Shown here in pieces: positions 40,335-49,153 of a stretch of 64,000 nt of DNA. Source of the stretch: an uncultured Eubacteriales bacterium. GTDB taxonomy: Bacteria; Bacillota; Clostridia; Oscillospirales; CAG-272. The stretch is from the NCBI GenBank assembly GCA_934371135.1, contig CAKRNO010000005.1, forward strand, positions 1-64,000. The letters run 5' to 3'. The first letter of the stretch is position 1; each line of letters starts with the position of its first letter. The notes under the pieces were generated by a model. The model was not told where the DNA came from. It made no database searches and saw only the letters and a program-made list of their open reading frames with translations. The position numbers and the translations under genes are program-made.

Positions 40335-40368
40335 CCGCCGGGGGATCTCCCCCGGCGGCGTTTCTTTT
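40335..40368. terminator. bidirectional terminator between converging phage operons
   Basis: CCGCCGGGGG / CCCCCGGCGG with loop ATCT, then TTTCTTTT on the plus strand and TTTTCGGTTTTG on the minus strand. A second hairpin, GGGCACCCCGC / GCGGGGTGCCC, lies at about 40278-40305. Confidence 0.88.
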
Positions 40369-40391
40369 CGTTTCCGGAAAGAAACCTTATC

Positions 40392-41252
40392 TTATGAGCC
40401 GCTCTCCTGCGGCTGTCCGGTGCCCCCGGCAAGGTACATCCCGAGGAGCGTTGCTTTGGTCTCCAGGACCGTGCTCTCCTCTGCCGTGACGGACGCCCCG
40501 CCCGCGGCATAGCCGCGCACCCCTGTCCAGATGAGGGTGAAGATGCGGAACAGCCCCGCGATGACGACGGGGAGCGTGAGCGTCTGCCCCTCAAGTGTGA
40601 CGGCAACCGTCACGAGGGAGCCGAAGACCGTCGGCACGAGTGCCCGCAGACCGCGGCGCAGACGTGCCCCGCCGGTGCAGAGGGTCAGCCCCCGGCGCTC
40701 CCCGCTGTGGGCGGTGAGCAGCATGGCGGCGTGCAGGCGGAGCGGCTTCATGCGTGCGGCGGCGCGGAGTGCCCGGCGGCGGCAGTGTGACCGCGCGCGG
40801 TATTCCTCCCGCGGCATCCGCCCCTCGCGGTACAGGAGGAAGTCCTCCTCACTCTCCCCGGCGGCGAACAGCAGGCGGCGACGCGAGCGCACCAGCTCCT
40901 CCGCCACATAGGCGGTGCAGAATGCCTCGACCCCCTCCCCGTTCTGCTCCCGGGCGCGGTCGCGCAGGGTGTCGTAGCGCTCCGTGAGCGCGAGGAATTT
41001 CTCCCCGGAAAGCCCCTGCTGCCGCCCGGCATCGAACATGGAGGTGTACATGACGAAGCAGGCGAACACCGTCACCGCCGCCGTCATGGCGGTCTGTTCG
41101 ACCGGGGCGGCGGTCAGGTGCATCTCGCAGAAGAACACCGCCGAGACGAAAAGGACGGTCAGGACACCGACCCATATCCCCGCATACCGCCGTGTTTCGG
41201 GGCGCAATCGCAGCCCCTCCCCGAAGGAGAAGGGCTCTCCCTCACGCTTCAT
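40392..41252 (-). CDS. phage membrane protein, unknown
   Basis: A 286-residue protein with two N-terminal membrane spans (WVGVLTVLFVSAVFFC, then TAAVTVFACFVMYTSMF), a long charged Arg-rich central helix region, and one or two hydrophobic stretches near the C-terminus (VVIAGLFRIFTLIWTGV). GGGGAGGATCGCC precedes the ATG. It is the last gene of the leftward operon, overlapping the previous gene by 11 bases. Confidence 0.7.
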   Translation of the reverse strand: MKREGEPFSFGEGLRLRPETRRYAGIWVGVLTVLFVSAVFFCEMHLTAAPVEQTAMTAAVTVFACFVMYTSMFDAGRQQGLSGEKFLALTERYDTLRDRAREQNGEGVEAFCTAYVAEELVRSRRRLLFAAGESEEDFLLYREGRMPREEYRARSHCRRRALRAAARMKPLRLHAAMLLTAHSGERRGLTLCTGGARLRRGLRALVPTVFGSLVTVAVTLEGQTLTLPVVIAGLFRIFTLIWTGVRGYAAGGASVTAEESTVLETKATLLGMYLAGGTGQPQESGS

Positions 41253-41664
41253 GGCGATCCTCCCCGGCGCCCCCCTCCGCGGTATCTGTACCCGTGCCTG
41301 TTACAGTGCCGGTGCCCGCGCCGGTGCGCTCCGACGCCCGTCGCGCGAGCCAAAAAAACACTTCTCCGGCAAGCCCGGAGAGCGAGCCGACGCACGCCAC
41401 CACGCGGAGCCCGTTACAGATGCGGGCGAACAGCGTGAGCCCGACCCAGAGGACAAACCACATCTGCCAGGCAGAGGGCGATCTCATGTAGTCGCGTATC
41501 GCGCGGCGGAACGGGAGCAGGCACAGCGCAAGGAGCAGGATGGAGAGCACCGAGAAGGCGCTCCCCCGCGAGGAGAACCACAGGGGGAAGTAGCAGAGCG
41601 CCGTCACCGCCGGCGGGATCACCGCGAGGCAGAGCCCGACGACCTTATACACCCGCGCCCGCAT
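41242..41664 (-). CDS. phage membrane protein, possible holin-like
   Basis: A 140-residue protein with about three membrane spans (VVGLCLAVIPPAVTALCYF, then FSVLSILLLALCLLPF, then MWFVLWVGLTLFARI) and a Gly/Thr-rich C-terminal tail. Size and topology would suit a holin, but no endolysin gene accompanies it. It overlaps both neighbours. Confidence 0.6.
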   Translation of the reverse strand: MRARVYKVVGLCLAVIPPAVTALCYFPLWFSSRGSAFSVLSILLLALCLLPFRRAIRDYMRSPSAWQMWFVLWVGLTLFARICNGLRVVACVGSLSGLAGEVFFWLARRASERTGAGTGTVTGTGTDTAEGGAGEDRHEA

Positions 41665-42466
41665 CCGTCCCCTCCTGCGGCGCTACCACCGCCAGCAGGG
41701 CGGCATAACGCGCCCCCAGCTGCTCCTTGGCGTAATCGGGCAGGTTGGCGGCAGAGAACACGCCGTAGAGCAGATCCGCCACCCCGCGCCAGAGCGTCTC
41801 CTCCCGCGCGCGGTCGTCTGCCGCCAGGGCGAGCTCTCCCTCCAGCGCCGCTGCCCTCGTGCGGAAGTCGTTTGCGAGCGCCAGGATCCCCTCCGCCTGT
41901 TCAAGGAGCGGGGATGCCCGGTCGAGGAATGCCCCGAGCCGCGTCTTTGCCTCCTCCGAGGTCTCCATTGCCTGCCTGCCGAGGCTCTCGGTCGAGCGCG
42001 TCACACAGTCGAGCCCGCGGCAGAGGGCGGGGAGAAACCCGCGCTTGTAGCCGCACATGAGCACGAGCGACCCCACGAGGGTCAGCGCAGAGAAGATCTC
42101 GCCGATGTATGTCTCAAAGAACGCCGCGATGCGCCCGCCCACCGTTTCCCGCGCTGCCGCGTCCGTGCCGTCTTCACCGGGAGGTGCCGTGTTTTCCGGC
42201 ACCTCCCCGCTTTTTTCCGTGTCTCCGGCACCGGTGCCCGGGGCGCTGTCCTGTCCGGCGTCCGCCGCCGAGGCGGCGCCCGCATCGGTCTCCCCCGTCG
42301 CTCCGGGGTCTGCCGCGGTGGCTGCGTCGTCGCCAACCTCCCCCGCCATGCCGGTATCCGCCCCGGAGGGCTGCTCCGCGTCGGCGCCGGCAGTCTCTGC
42401 CGAGGCGCCGAGCGTGAGACAAAGGAGCAGGAGGGCGACTGTAAGTGCAATCAAAAACCGTTTCAT
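41645..42466 (-). CDS. secreted/membrane phage-block protein, unknown
   Basis: A 273-residue protein with a signal peptide (RFLIALTVALLLLCLTLGASA), an 80-residue Ala/Gly/Asp/Thr-rich disordered stretch, a membrane span (EIFSALTLVGSLVLMCGYK) and a C-terminal helical domain (coiled coil over about 165-260). AAGAAAGGAATACT precedes the ATG. Exported proteins of this kind are unusual at this position of a head and tail operon. Confidence 0.65.
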   Translation of the reverse strand: MKRFLIALTVALLLLCLTLGASAETAGADAEQPSGADTGMAGEVGDDAATAADPGATGETDAGAASAADAGQDSAPGTGAGDTEKSGEVPENTAPPGEDGTDAAARETVGGRIAAFFETYIGEIFSALTLVGSLVLMCGYKRGFLPALCRGLDCVTRSTESLGRQAMETSEEAKTRLGAFLDRASPLLEQAEGILALANDFRTRAAALEGELALAADDRAREETLWRGVADLLYGVFSAANLPDYAKEQLGARYAALLAVVAPQEGTDAGAGV

Positions 42467-42478
42467 AGTATTCCTTTC

Positions 42479-45235
42479 TTATTTGTTTTTCACCTTGCCC
42501 GCGATCTGCCATGAGTACGCGATGCGGTGCAGAGCCAGCGGGGCGGCATAAGCGCGGGCGTACATCCGGTACTGCTTGCCGACCCACTTGCGGCTCCGCT
42601 CGCGGAGCGCGAGGACGGAGAGCCCTCCGGCGCCGAAGCCGACGGTGCGGAAGTCCAGTGCGTCGAAGACGATGCCGTCCCCGGTCGCCACGCTGCCCCG
42701 CTCGGTCGTGAAATACCCGCCGTGACTGACGCGCACGTCGAGGGCGACCTCCCCGCCCGCGCGGATCTCGGCGATGGCGGTATTCCGCACCGTCCGCTTG
42801 GTGTAGTTCGGTACGTCGCAGAGGTCGAGCCCCGTCTCAAACCCCGCGAGGAAAGCGTGCCCGCCGTAGGAGTAATACTCGCGCGGGATGCCGCCGCCGG
42901 GGCGGCGTTTATCCGTGTTGACGACGAACAGCTGCCCGTTCTGCGTACCGAAGAACAGCTTGCCGCCGAGCGCGGCGAGCACCGTCGGCGCACTTTTCCG
43001 ACCGCCCATGCGCTCCCCCGTTTTCTCCACAAGATAGAGGTGTGTCTCCCCGTCTCTCTCCTCGGCAACGTAGGAATACGTCTCGCCCCCCTCCCCGGTG
43101 ACGGTGGTCACCGCGGGGTAAACCTCGGCGTAGGTCTCCTCCGTCGCCCCGAGGGGGAGCGCCCCCGGGGTCTCATGGATGGCGAGCGGCTCGCTGACTC
43201 CGCCCCGGGTCACGACCGGCAGCTCTCCCGCGGCATAACCCGCCGCGTAGCGGAAGACCGGCAGGTCGCCCGTGTAGCCGCAGATGCCCGTCAGGCGGTA
43301 CCACTCATACTCGGTGTTTTCCGCGGTGCGTACACGGCGCCGCCCGTCCGCAAGGTACGCCTCACCGTCCGGATAGAGCAGGATATAGTACCCCTCGAAT
43401 ACGGCGGCGAGCGGCTCCTCCCCCGCCTTTTCGGCGAGCGCCGCATCGACGAGGGTCGAGCGGTGGAGCACGACGCGGGAGGCGTTCAGGCTCTCGTACC
43501 CGATGCTCTCCACCCCGCCCCGCGAGAGGTAGACGGGGTCACTGCCGAAGTGGAGGGCGCCGCCGATGCAGGCGTCGCCGGAGAGCGTCTGACGGAGGAC
43601 GTAGATACGCGGGAGCATATTCTCGCCGGTGTCCTTGCCCTCATACAGCAGTACGCTCCCCTCTGTGCCGTCGCCGCCCTTGAAGACGGCGAGGTGTGAG
43701 ACGGTGGGCAGGAGAGCCGTGACCGGGCACTGCCCGAGCCCCGCATTGAAGTAGTTGAGCACCCCCACATAGGCGGGGTTGACGGCGCCGTTCCTGTCCC
43801 GCGCGGTGTAGAACACCGTGTTCGGCAGTGCCGGGTTCCCCGCGAAGAACACCCGCCCGTCCCAGAGACAGGCGAGGGTCGTATGCGTCACGGCGTCGGA
43901 CGCCGTGCCCGTATAGCCGGGGTTCGCCCCGCTGACGTCGGGGTGCGTCGCGTCAGAGCGAAAGCCGTTGGCTTTCAGCCGCACCCGCACGGCGATCTGC
44001 TTGCCCGTCAGATCCTCTCCACTCTGGCTCCGCAGGATGACGCCCGTCACGAGCCCGCCGCGCTCCTCCGTGAAGTAGCGCCCGCTCACCGCGGTGACGG
44101 CGGTACCGTCCACCGTGACGGACATGAGCTCCACGACCGGGTCCAGGAGCGGGAACGCGCAGAACTGCACCGGATAAGTCGTGACATAGCGCTTCGTCGC
44201 CGCGGTGAGCACATCGTTCCCGGCGGCGACTGTCACCGCCTCCCAGTAACTGTCCGATTCGCCGTGGCATACGACGCTGCCGAGCGTCGCTGCGTTGAAC
44301 GCCTGCTCCCGCACGGTGCGGAGCCCCGCACCGAGGACGAGCTTCGACAGCGTGCAGCTCTTGAACGCGTAGAGCCCGATCTGGGTCAGGCTGTCCGGCA
44401 GGACGACCTCGGTCATCTCCCCGACGCCGAAGCAGGCGTAATTGCCGAGTATCTCCACCCCCTCCGAGACATACAGGTGCGTGACGGCGCGGAATGCAAA
44501 GGCGTTCTTCCCGATCGCGGTGACGCGGAAGGCGCGACCGCCGATCCCGACCGTAGAGGGCACATATACCGTGCCCTCATACCCGTCGGCGAGCCCGCTG
44601 ACCTCGCAGGTGGCGTCGGTGTCCGACGTCACCCGGTACCGCAGCTCGGGTGTGCCGTGGCTGAAAGCACCGAGGCTCCGCACCCGGTACTGTACATCCG
44701 CGTAGTCCGAGAGCAGATTGCGCTGTTCGTACGGCTCCCCGTCCGCATAGGTAACCGGAATATAGGCATTCTGCACGTCGGAGAGCGAAAACCCCTCCTC
44801 CGTGTGCCGTATCACGTAGTACCCGGTACCGTCCATGAGGTACAGACACTCCCCGAACGTGAAGGCGACGGAGGGGGCGTCGGCGAGGACGCCCGCGCTC
44901 CCCGCGACCTCGGTCGGGGTACCGACCGTGTGCCCGTCCGTCTCGGAAAAGGGGACGGTCAGGGCGCGCCTGCCTGCGTGGATGACGAGATACGCCACCC
45001 CGCCCGCGAGCAGGCGGAAGATGCCGTGCACCGCGCCGGTGAGCGCCGCAAGGCACCGGTACCCGGGGAAGGTCTCAATAAGGCTCCCCTCACCCCCCGC
45101 GTAATCCCGCCACAGGTTTTCGAGCTTGGTGAACCGGTTCGGCGCGACGCCGGAGGGCGGATGCGCCGTGTCCAGCCCGCCGAAGTTTTCGAGCACGCGC
45201 GTGAAGACGCTGCCCGACTGTGTTTTTCCGCTCAT
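42479..45235 (-). CDS. large phage structural protein with embedded BspA-like LRR
   Basis: A 918-residue protein following the connector gene, in the place of a tail or stabilisation protein. The N-terminal section (RVLENFGGLDTAHPP, then NRFTKLENLW) and the long C-terminal beta-rich part (GGRKSAPTVLAALGGKLFFG, then EYYSYGGHAFLAGFETG) are typical of hub-type proteins in podovirus-like systems. Between about 205 and 340 there are LRR_5 units (FRVTAIGKNAFAFRAVTHLY, then VVLPDSLTQIGLYAFKSCTL) like those in surface BspA proteins. The insertion could contact the host surface or other virion parts. Start follows the connector stop by 12 bases. Confidence 0.78.
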   Translation of the reverse strand: MSGKTQSGSVFTRVLENFGGLDTAHPPSGVAPNRFTKLENLWRDYAGGEGSLIETFPGYRCLAALTGAVHGIFRLLAGGVAYLVIHAGRRALTVPFSETDGHTVGTPTEVAGSAGVLADAPSVAFTFGECLYLMDGTGYYVIRHTEEGFSLSDVQNAYIPVTYADGEPYEQRNLLSDYADVQYRVRSLGAFSHGTPELRYRVTSDTDATCEVSGLADGYEGTVYVPSTVGIGGRAFRVTAIGKNAFAFRAVTHLYVSEGVEILGNYACFGVGEMTEVVLPDSLTQIGLYAFKSCTLSKLVLGAGLRTVREQAFNAATLGSVVCHGESDSYWEAVTVAAGNDVLTAATKRYVTTYPVQFCAFPLLDPVVELMSVTVDGTAVTAVSGRYFTEERGGLVTGVILRSQSGEDLTGKQIAVRVRLKANGFRSDATHPDVSGANPGYTGTASDAVTHTTLACLWDGRVFFAGNPALPNTVFYTARDRNGAVNPAYVGVLNYFNAGLGQCPVTALLPTVSHLAVFKGGDGTEGSVLLYEGKDTGENMLPRIYVLRQTLSGDACIGGALHFGSDPVYLSRGGVESIGYESLNASRVVLHRSTLVDAALAEKAGEEPLAAVFEGYYILLYPDGEAYLADGRRRVRTAENTEYEWYRLTGICGYTGDLPVFRYAAGYAAGELPVVTRGGVSEPLAIHETPGALPLGATEETYAEVYPAVTTVTGEGGETYSYVAEERDGETHLYLVEKTGERMGGRKSAPTVLAALGGKLFFGTQNGQLFVVNTDKRRPGGGIPREYYSYGGHAFLAGFETGLDLCDVPNYTKRTVRNTAIAEIRAGGEVALDVRVSHGGYFTTERGSVATGDGIVFDALDFRTVGFGAGGLSVLALRERSRKWVGKQYRMYARAYAAPLALHRIAYSWQIAGKVKNK

Positions 45236-45247
45236 CGTCTCACCGCC

Positions 45248-46123
45248 TTACCAGCCGTTGACCGAGCGATAGGCGGCGGGCGCCGCCGCGCCCGCCCCGC
45301 GGCGCACGAGGACGGCGCCCTCGCGGTAGAGATTCAGGTACTCCGCCGCCTTGTCCGGCTCCTCGTCGAGGAGCAGATAGTAGGCGATGAGCAGCGGCAG
45401 GAGCTCTGCCTGGTCGCGGTCGAACGGCAGCTCACCCCCCTCGGGGAAGTCCTCGCCGATCTCCGGCACCGCCCTGAAGTAGTGCACCCGATAGGAGCCG
45501 GGCAGGCTCCGCGCGAGGTAGAGGTTGCCCTCCCCGTCGGTCTCATAGCCGTCTGTCAGCGTTTCATACGCCCCGTCCCGCCAGCGGGCGGGCGGCTCTG
45601 CCAGAGCGCGGAAGTCCGCGGCGCGGTCACGGAGCGGGTAGCGCACATAGGCGCCGCCCCCGTGCGGGATGGGTACCCCGCCCGCCCCGTCGTAGATGCC
45701 GAGGTTCTCGACGCTCCCCCCCGCCCCGCCGGTGAAAACGAGCGTTACCCCGCCGCTGACGATGCCCCAGAAGGGCGCGGGGGTCTCGGGCGCGTCCCAG
45801 GCGATGTGCCGGGTGCTGCCGTCCCCCGCCGTCACCTCGCAGGTGCCGGTCCCCCGCCCCTCGAACCAGTACGCCACGGCATCCGGATGAGAGACCGTGC
45901 GCGGCGCGCCCGGCGTGAGGGGGAAGTGCGGCTCATCGGTGAGATTGACGGCGGGGGCGTGGGTCAGAAACACCGTGCCCGTGCGCGGACGCAATGCGTC
46001 CACCTGTACGGCGGCGCGCCCGAGCGCCGCACGGAAGGACGCCTCTGCCGTGTCCGAGAGCTCGTCGAGCGTGTCCGTGAACCCGAGGAGCGCCGTACTT
46101 GCTTTCAGTTCCGCGTATGTCAC
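45248..46123 (-). CDS. head-tail connector/adaptor-like protein
   Basis: A 291-residue protein starting at GTG behind AAGGAGGCGCACC, immediately after the capsid gene. The beginning (TYAELKASTALLGFTDTLDE) and the C-terminal helix with LLPLLIAYYLLLDEEPDKAAEYLNLYRE look like adaptor proteins that follow the major capsid gene in podovirus-like operons. The middle is beta-rich and decorated with Gly-rich loops. Assignment rests mainly on position. Confidence 0.65.
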   Translation of the reverse strand: MTYAELKASTALLGFTDTLDELSDTAEASFRAALGRAAVQVDALRPRTGTVFLTHAPAVNLTDEPHFPLTPGAPRTVSHPDAVAYWFEGRGTGTCEVTAGDGSTRHIAWDAPETPAPFWGIVSGGVTLVFTGGAGGSVENLGIYDGAGGVPIPHGGGAYVRYPLRDRAADFRALAEPPARWRDGAYETLTDGYETDGEGNLYLARSLPGSYRVHYFRAVPEIGEDFPEGGELPFDRDQAELLPLLIAYYLLLDEEPDKAAEYLNLYREGAVLVRRGAGAAAPAAYRSVNGW

Positions 46124-46134
46124 GGTGCGCCTCC

Positions 46135-47193
46135 TTACAGCTGGATCGCGCCCGTGACGGCGCTCGCGGCATCCACCGCGAGCAGAATGTGCTTGTAGGA
46201 GCCGAAGCCGACGCCGAAGCGGCATCTGCCGTTCCAGATGTAGTTGCCGGTGTGGTTGTCGCACCAGCTCGTCACGGTCAGCGGCACGCGGTTGAAGAAC
46301 ATATTGCCGCTGAGGTTCTTGTTCGCCTCGCGGGACATGATCATGACGCGGTCGTCGCTCGTCTGCCAGTTGGGCATCACGATGATGTTCCAGTTGCCGA
46401 AGTGGAGGTTGATGTCGTTGTAGCCGTTGCCGGTCGCGCCCTCGGAGCCGCAGACCTTCTTGGCGATGGTCTCGGCGAGCGGGCGGTTGCCGGGCAGGAT
46501 GATGGTATCGGCGGTGTAGCCGAGGATGTCGCCGTTCTCGTCCTTCATGTTGCGGAGCTTGACGGCGAGCTCGGCGAGCGCCTCCTCAAACGCGCCGGTC
46601 GAGAGCGTGCGCGTATCGGTACCGGTGCCGAAGATATCGCCCCAGAAATAGTTGGACTGGGTGCCGCTCTGCCGCTTGCCGCCCCACTTGTGCGCGGAGG
46701 AGAACAGCGGCTTGCCGTCCGGCGCCGTCAGGTCGAGGTTGGCGCGGGCAAAGGTGCCGCCGGATGCGGTGCCGTTTGCGAGTGCGTATTCGCAGATCTT
46801 GTGCTGGGTCTTGTAGTAGGCGCGGGTGAAGTTTTCGGCGCGGCGTCTGGCGTCCGCGGCGACGCCGTAGGCGGCGTCCTCCATCATCTCGGCGGTGATG
46901 GTAAACTCCTTCATGAACTGGATGTGCTCGATGAACTTGCGGTAGGTCTCCTGCATATCGTCGTTCTCCGCACCGGCGCCCTCGGCTGCTGCCTGGAAGA
47001 CGTCAAATTCGTTCTGCCCGACGATGGTCTCGCCGAACTTGGCGGAGCGCTCGACGTTAAACAGCCAGTCGCGGATACCGCCCTGCTTGGTCTGGAGGTC
47101 GGACTCATGCTCGATGACCATCTTGATCGGGGTCTCGAGGCGGCCGACCTGGGCGTTGTTCACGCCCGAGGACTTGGAAAACAGAATTGCCAT
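46135..47193 (-). CDS. major capsid protein
   Basis: A 352-residue protein whose position, size and sequence style fit an HK97-fold or P22/Mu gpT-type capsid: ETIVGQNEFDVFQAAAEG, ENFTRAYYKTQHKICEYALA, LFSSAHKWGGK, and a P-domain-like NYFWGDIF. No N-terminal protease cleavage signal is evident, and a separate scaffold gene precedes it. AAAGGAGAAACACAA upstream. Confidence 0.85.
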   Translation of the reverse strand: MAILFSKSSGVNNAQVGRLETPIKMVIEHESDLQTKQGGIRDWLFNVERSAKFGETIVGQNEFDVFQAAAEGAGAENDDMQETYRKFIEHIQFMKEFTITAEMMEDAAYGVAADARRRAENFTRAYYKTQHKICEYALANGTASGGTFARANLDLTAPDGKPLFSSAHKWGGKRQSGTQSNYFWGDIFGTGTDTRTLSTGAFEEALAELAVKLRNMKDENGDILGYTADTIILPGNRPLAETIAKKVCGSEGATGNGYNDINLHFGNWNIIVMPNWQTSDDRVMIMSREANKNLSGNMFFNRVPLTVTSWCDNHTGNYIWNGRCRFGVGFGSYKHILLAVDAASAVTGAIQL

Positions 47194-47222
47194 TTGTGTT
47201 TCTCCTTTTCGTTTGTGATCGG

Positions 47223-47624
47223 TCAGAAGCGCACGAGGATCTTGTCCCCGCTCGCGGCGGCACCGGCGAGATCGACGATGGTGGCGACCCCGGAGGTGGT
47301 GGTGGCAGTCACGCCGAGCCCGTCGGCGGAGAGCGTGACGGCGCTGCCGTCGGTGAGTGCGGTCGGCGCCGCCGTCAGCGGCGCTTCAAAGATCATGTCG
47401 GCGCTGACGGGGTAGACGGTGACGCGGCGCGCTCCGCTCTCGGGTGCGGTGTAGTCCTCCCCCGCGATATAGGTCGGCTTTGCGGTCGCGCCGCACTTGG
47501 TGACCGCCCCGCCGGAGAGGACGAGCGCCTCTCCGAGCGTATAGGTCTCGGACGCCGTGGCGCCCAGTTTTTCGGGCTCCGGCTGGTTACAGCGCCCGTT
47601 TTTGATTTTCACGAGACGAAACAT
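47223..47624 (-). CDS. capsid decoration/stabilisation-like protein
   Basis: A 133-residue beta-rich protein between the scaffold and capsid genes (ETYTLGEALVLSGGAVTKCG, ending SGDKILVRF). Small proteins at this position commonly decorate or cement the capsid. Good AAAAGGAGAAAAAAC upstream of the ATG. Confidence 0.65.
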   Translation of the reverse strand: MFRLVKIKNGRCNQPEPEKLGATASETYTLGEALVLSGGAVTKCGATAKPTYIAGEDYTAPESGARRVTVYPVSADMIFEAPLTAAPTALTDGSAVTLSADGLGVTATTTSGVATIVDLAGAAASGDKILVRF

Positions 47625-47648
47625 TGTTTTTTCTCCTTTTGTTGTGAA

Positions 47649-48275
47649 TTATTCCGGTTGACATCTGGCGTACAGACGCTCGATCTCCCCCTCGGTGAGA
47701 TCGCCGAACAGCTCGCGCGCCTCGCGCATCTCGGCGGCGGTCATGCGGGAGGGGGTACCCGCCGCCCCGATCGGGACGGCAGAGCGCAAATGCGCGCGGT
47801 TGTCCGCGGCGCGCGGGGTGACGAAGGCGTGGCAGGCGGCATAGAGCGCCTCCTCGACCGAGAGCCCGGCGTCGCGCAGGGCGGCGTACCGCAGGGCATT
47901 CGGCAGCTCCGCGAGGTGTGTAAGCCCCGCGAGTGAGGGCGCCATGCGCTTGATCTCACGGAGATCCTCCGCGGCGAGCGCGGCGTAATCCGTCGGTGCG
48001 GCGTCGGCGGCGCTCTCCTCCGCGGCGGCATCGCTGTCGCGCGTTTCCCCCGTATCTTCTGCACCGGGGGCGCCGGGCGCCGCCCTCCTGGCGGTGTCAC
48101 CCACGCCGCCCGCAGCCCCGTCAGGGGTCACTTCTCCCTCCCGGGGGTCGGCGGCATCCGTTCTGCCCGCCCCCTGTCCTGCGACGAGCGCGGTCAGTGA
48201 GACGGGGGTCATCCCCTGCGGATCCGCCGTACCTCCGGCGGCGCTCATCGCGCCGGTATCGGTAAACTGCTCCAT
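47649..48275 (-). CDS. phage scaffold-like protein
   Basis: A 208-residue, acidic, Ala/Gly/Asp-rich protein predicted to be largely disordered for its first 95 residues, then helical with LREIKRMAPSLAGLTHLAEL and a C-terminal helix-turn-helix-like AEMREARELFGDLTEGEIERLY. Composition and position (between portal region and capsid) fit an internal scaffold. Confidence 0.65.
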   Translation of the reverse strand: MEQFTDTGAMSAAGGTADPQGMTPVSLTALVAGQGAGRTDAADPREGEVTPDGAAGGVGDTARRAAPGAPGAEDTGETRDSDAAAEESAADAAPTDYAALAAEDLREIKRMAPSLAGLTHLAELPNALRYAALRDAGLSVEEALYAACHAFVTPRAADNRAHLRSAVPIGAAGTPSRMTAAEMREARELFGDLTEGEIERLYARCQPE

Positions 48276-48287
48276 GCCGGCGCCCCC

Positions 48288-48419
48288 TTACTTCTTGACG
48301 CGCAGGTCGGTCCCCGTCCTGCGGGTGGCTTTCGGCTCTGCCACGGGTGTGTTCGGCGCGGTGATTTTACCGCCGCTGACCGTTGCGTAAGGGTTCTTCT
48401 TCTGCTTCTTGTCTTTCAT
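48288..48419 (-). CDS. 43-residue basic phage protein
   Basis: MKDKKQKKNPYATVSGGKI, then a Pro/Thr/Ala-rich stretch, ending DLRVKK and TAA. AAAAGGAGCAGACAC precedes the ATG with ideal spacing. It lies in the 144-base gap between the 239-residue protein and the scaffold gene. Short Lys-rich proteins at this place are seen in related clusters, but the role is unknown. Confidence 0.75.
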   Translation of the reverse strand: MKDKKQKKNPYATVSGGKITAPNTPVAEPKATRRTGTDLRVKK

Positions 48420-48433
48420 GTGTCTGCTCCTTT

Positions 48434-49153
48434 TCAGTGATAGTGGATGAGATTTTTGTTTTTGGCGTTGACGGCGGCTTCGGTCGCCTCCGCCATCTCG
48501 CGGGCTTCCTGCTCGGTCATCCCACAGGTGAGCGCGTAGGAGTACGCGACCTCGCGCGGCATCTCCTGGTTCACCATGTACTGCATGACCTTGACCTTCT
48601 GATGGACGCTGACGCCGCTGCCGCTCTCGCGCATTTTGCCGACCAGGGTGCCGATGACGGCGGCGTCCCCGTCGCCCATGCCGCAGGCGCGTGCATAGGC
48701 CTCGGCGGTCGCCTCGTCGGTGATGCCCTGCCCCTTGATGCTGCCGAGCAGCGACTGCCGCCGCTTGCTCTCCGCGGTCAGGTAATCGGCGTAATCGCGC
48801 CGGTTCTGCCGCGCCGTCTCCGCCTGTTTTTCCGCCGCGTCCGCGAGCGTCCTTGCGTGGGTCGCGTAGGCGACCCCGTCGAGGTAGTCCCCGTAGCCGG
48901 AGCCGGTCAGCCCCGCGCGGGCGACCGCCTCTCCCCGGGCGCCGTAACGGCTGCCCGCGCGGTCATAGGTGATATCCGCTGCCCGCGCGGCTTTGGCGTA
49001 TGCCGCCTTTGCGTCCGTGCCGTAGAGCTCCAGCCACGAGGCGTAGCCGTCTTTTACCGGCTTCGCGTCGTCACGCCTGTCCTGCTGCGTCGCCGATCTC
49101 GCAAGGATCGCCGCCGCCTTTTGCAGCCAGTCCCGTATCTGCTTCTGTGCCAT
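48434..49153 (-). CDS. phage head-operon protein, unknown
   Basis: A 239-residue, helical, Ala/Arg/Tyr-rich protein without membrane segments (AETARQNRRDYADYLTAESK, ending AEATEAAVNAKNKNLIHYH). It overlaps the portal gene by 83 bases and starts behind GGGAGGAGGGACAG. Position suggests an internal virion or ejection protein or a scaffold accessory. Confidence 0.65.
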   Translation of the reverse strand: MAQKQIRDWLQKAAAILARSATQQDRRDDAKPVKDGYASWLELYGTDAKAAYAKAARAADITYDRAGSRYGARGEAVARAGLTGSGYGDYLDGVAYATHARTLADAAEKQAETARQNRRDYADYLTAESKRRQSLLGSIKGQGITDEATAEAYARACGMGDGDAAVIGTLVGKMRESGSGVSVHQKVKVMQYMVNQEMPREVAYSYALTCGMTEQEAREMAEATEAAVNAKNKNLIHYH

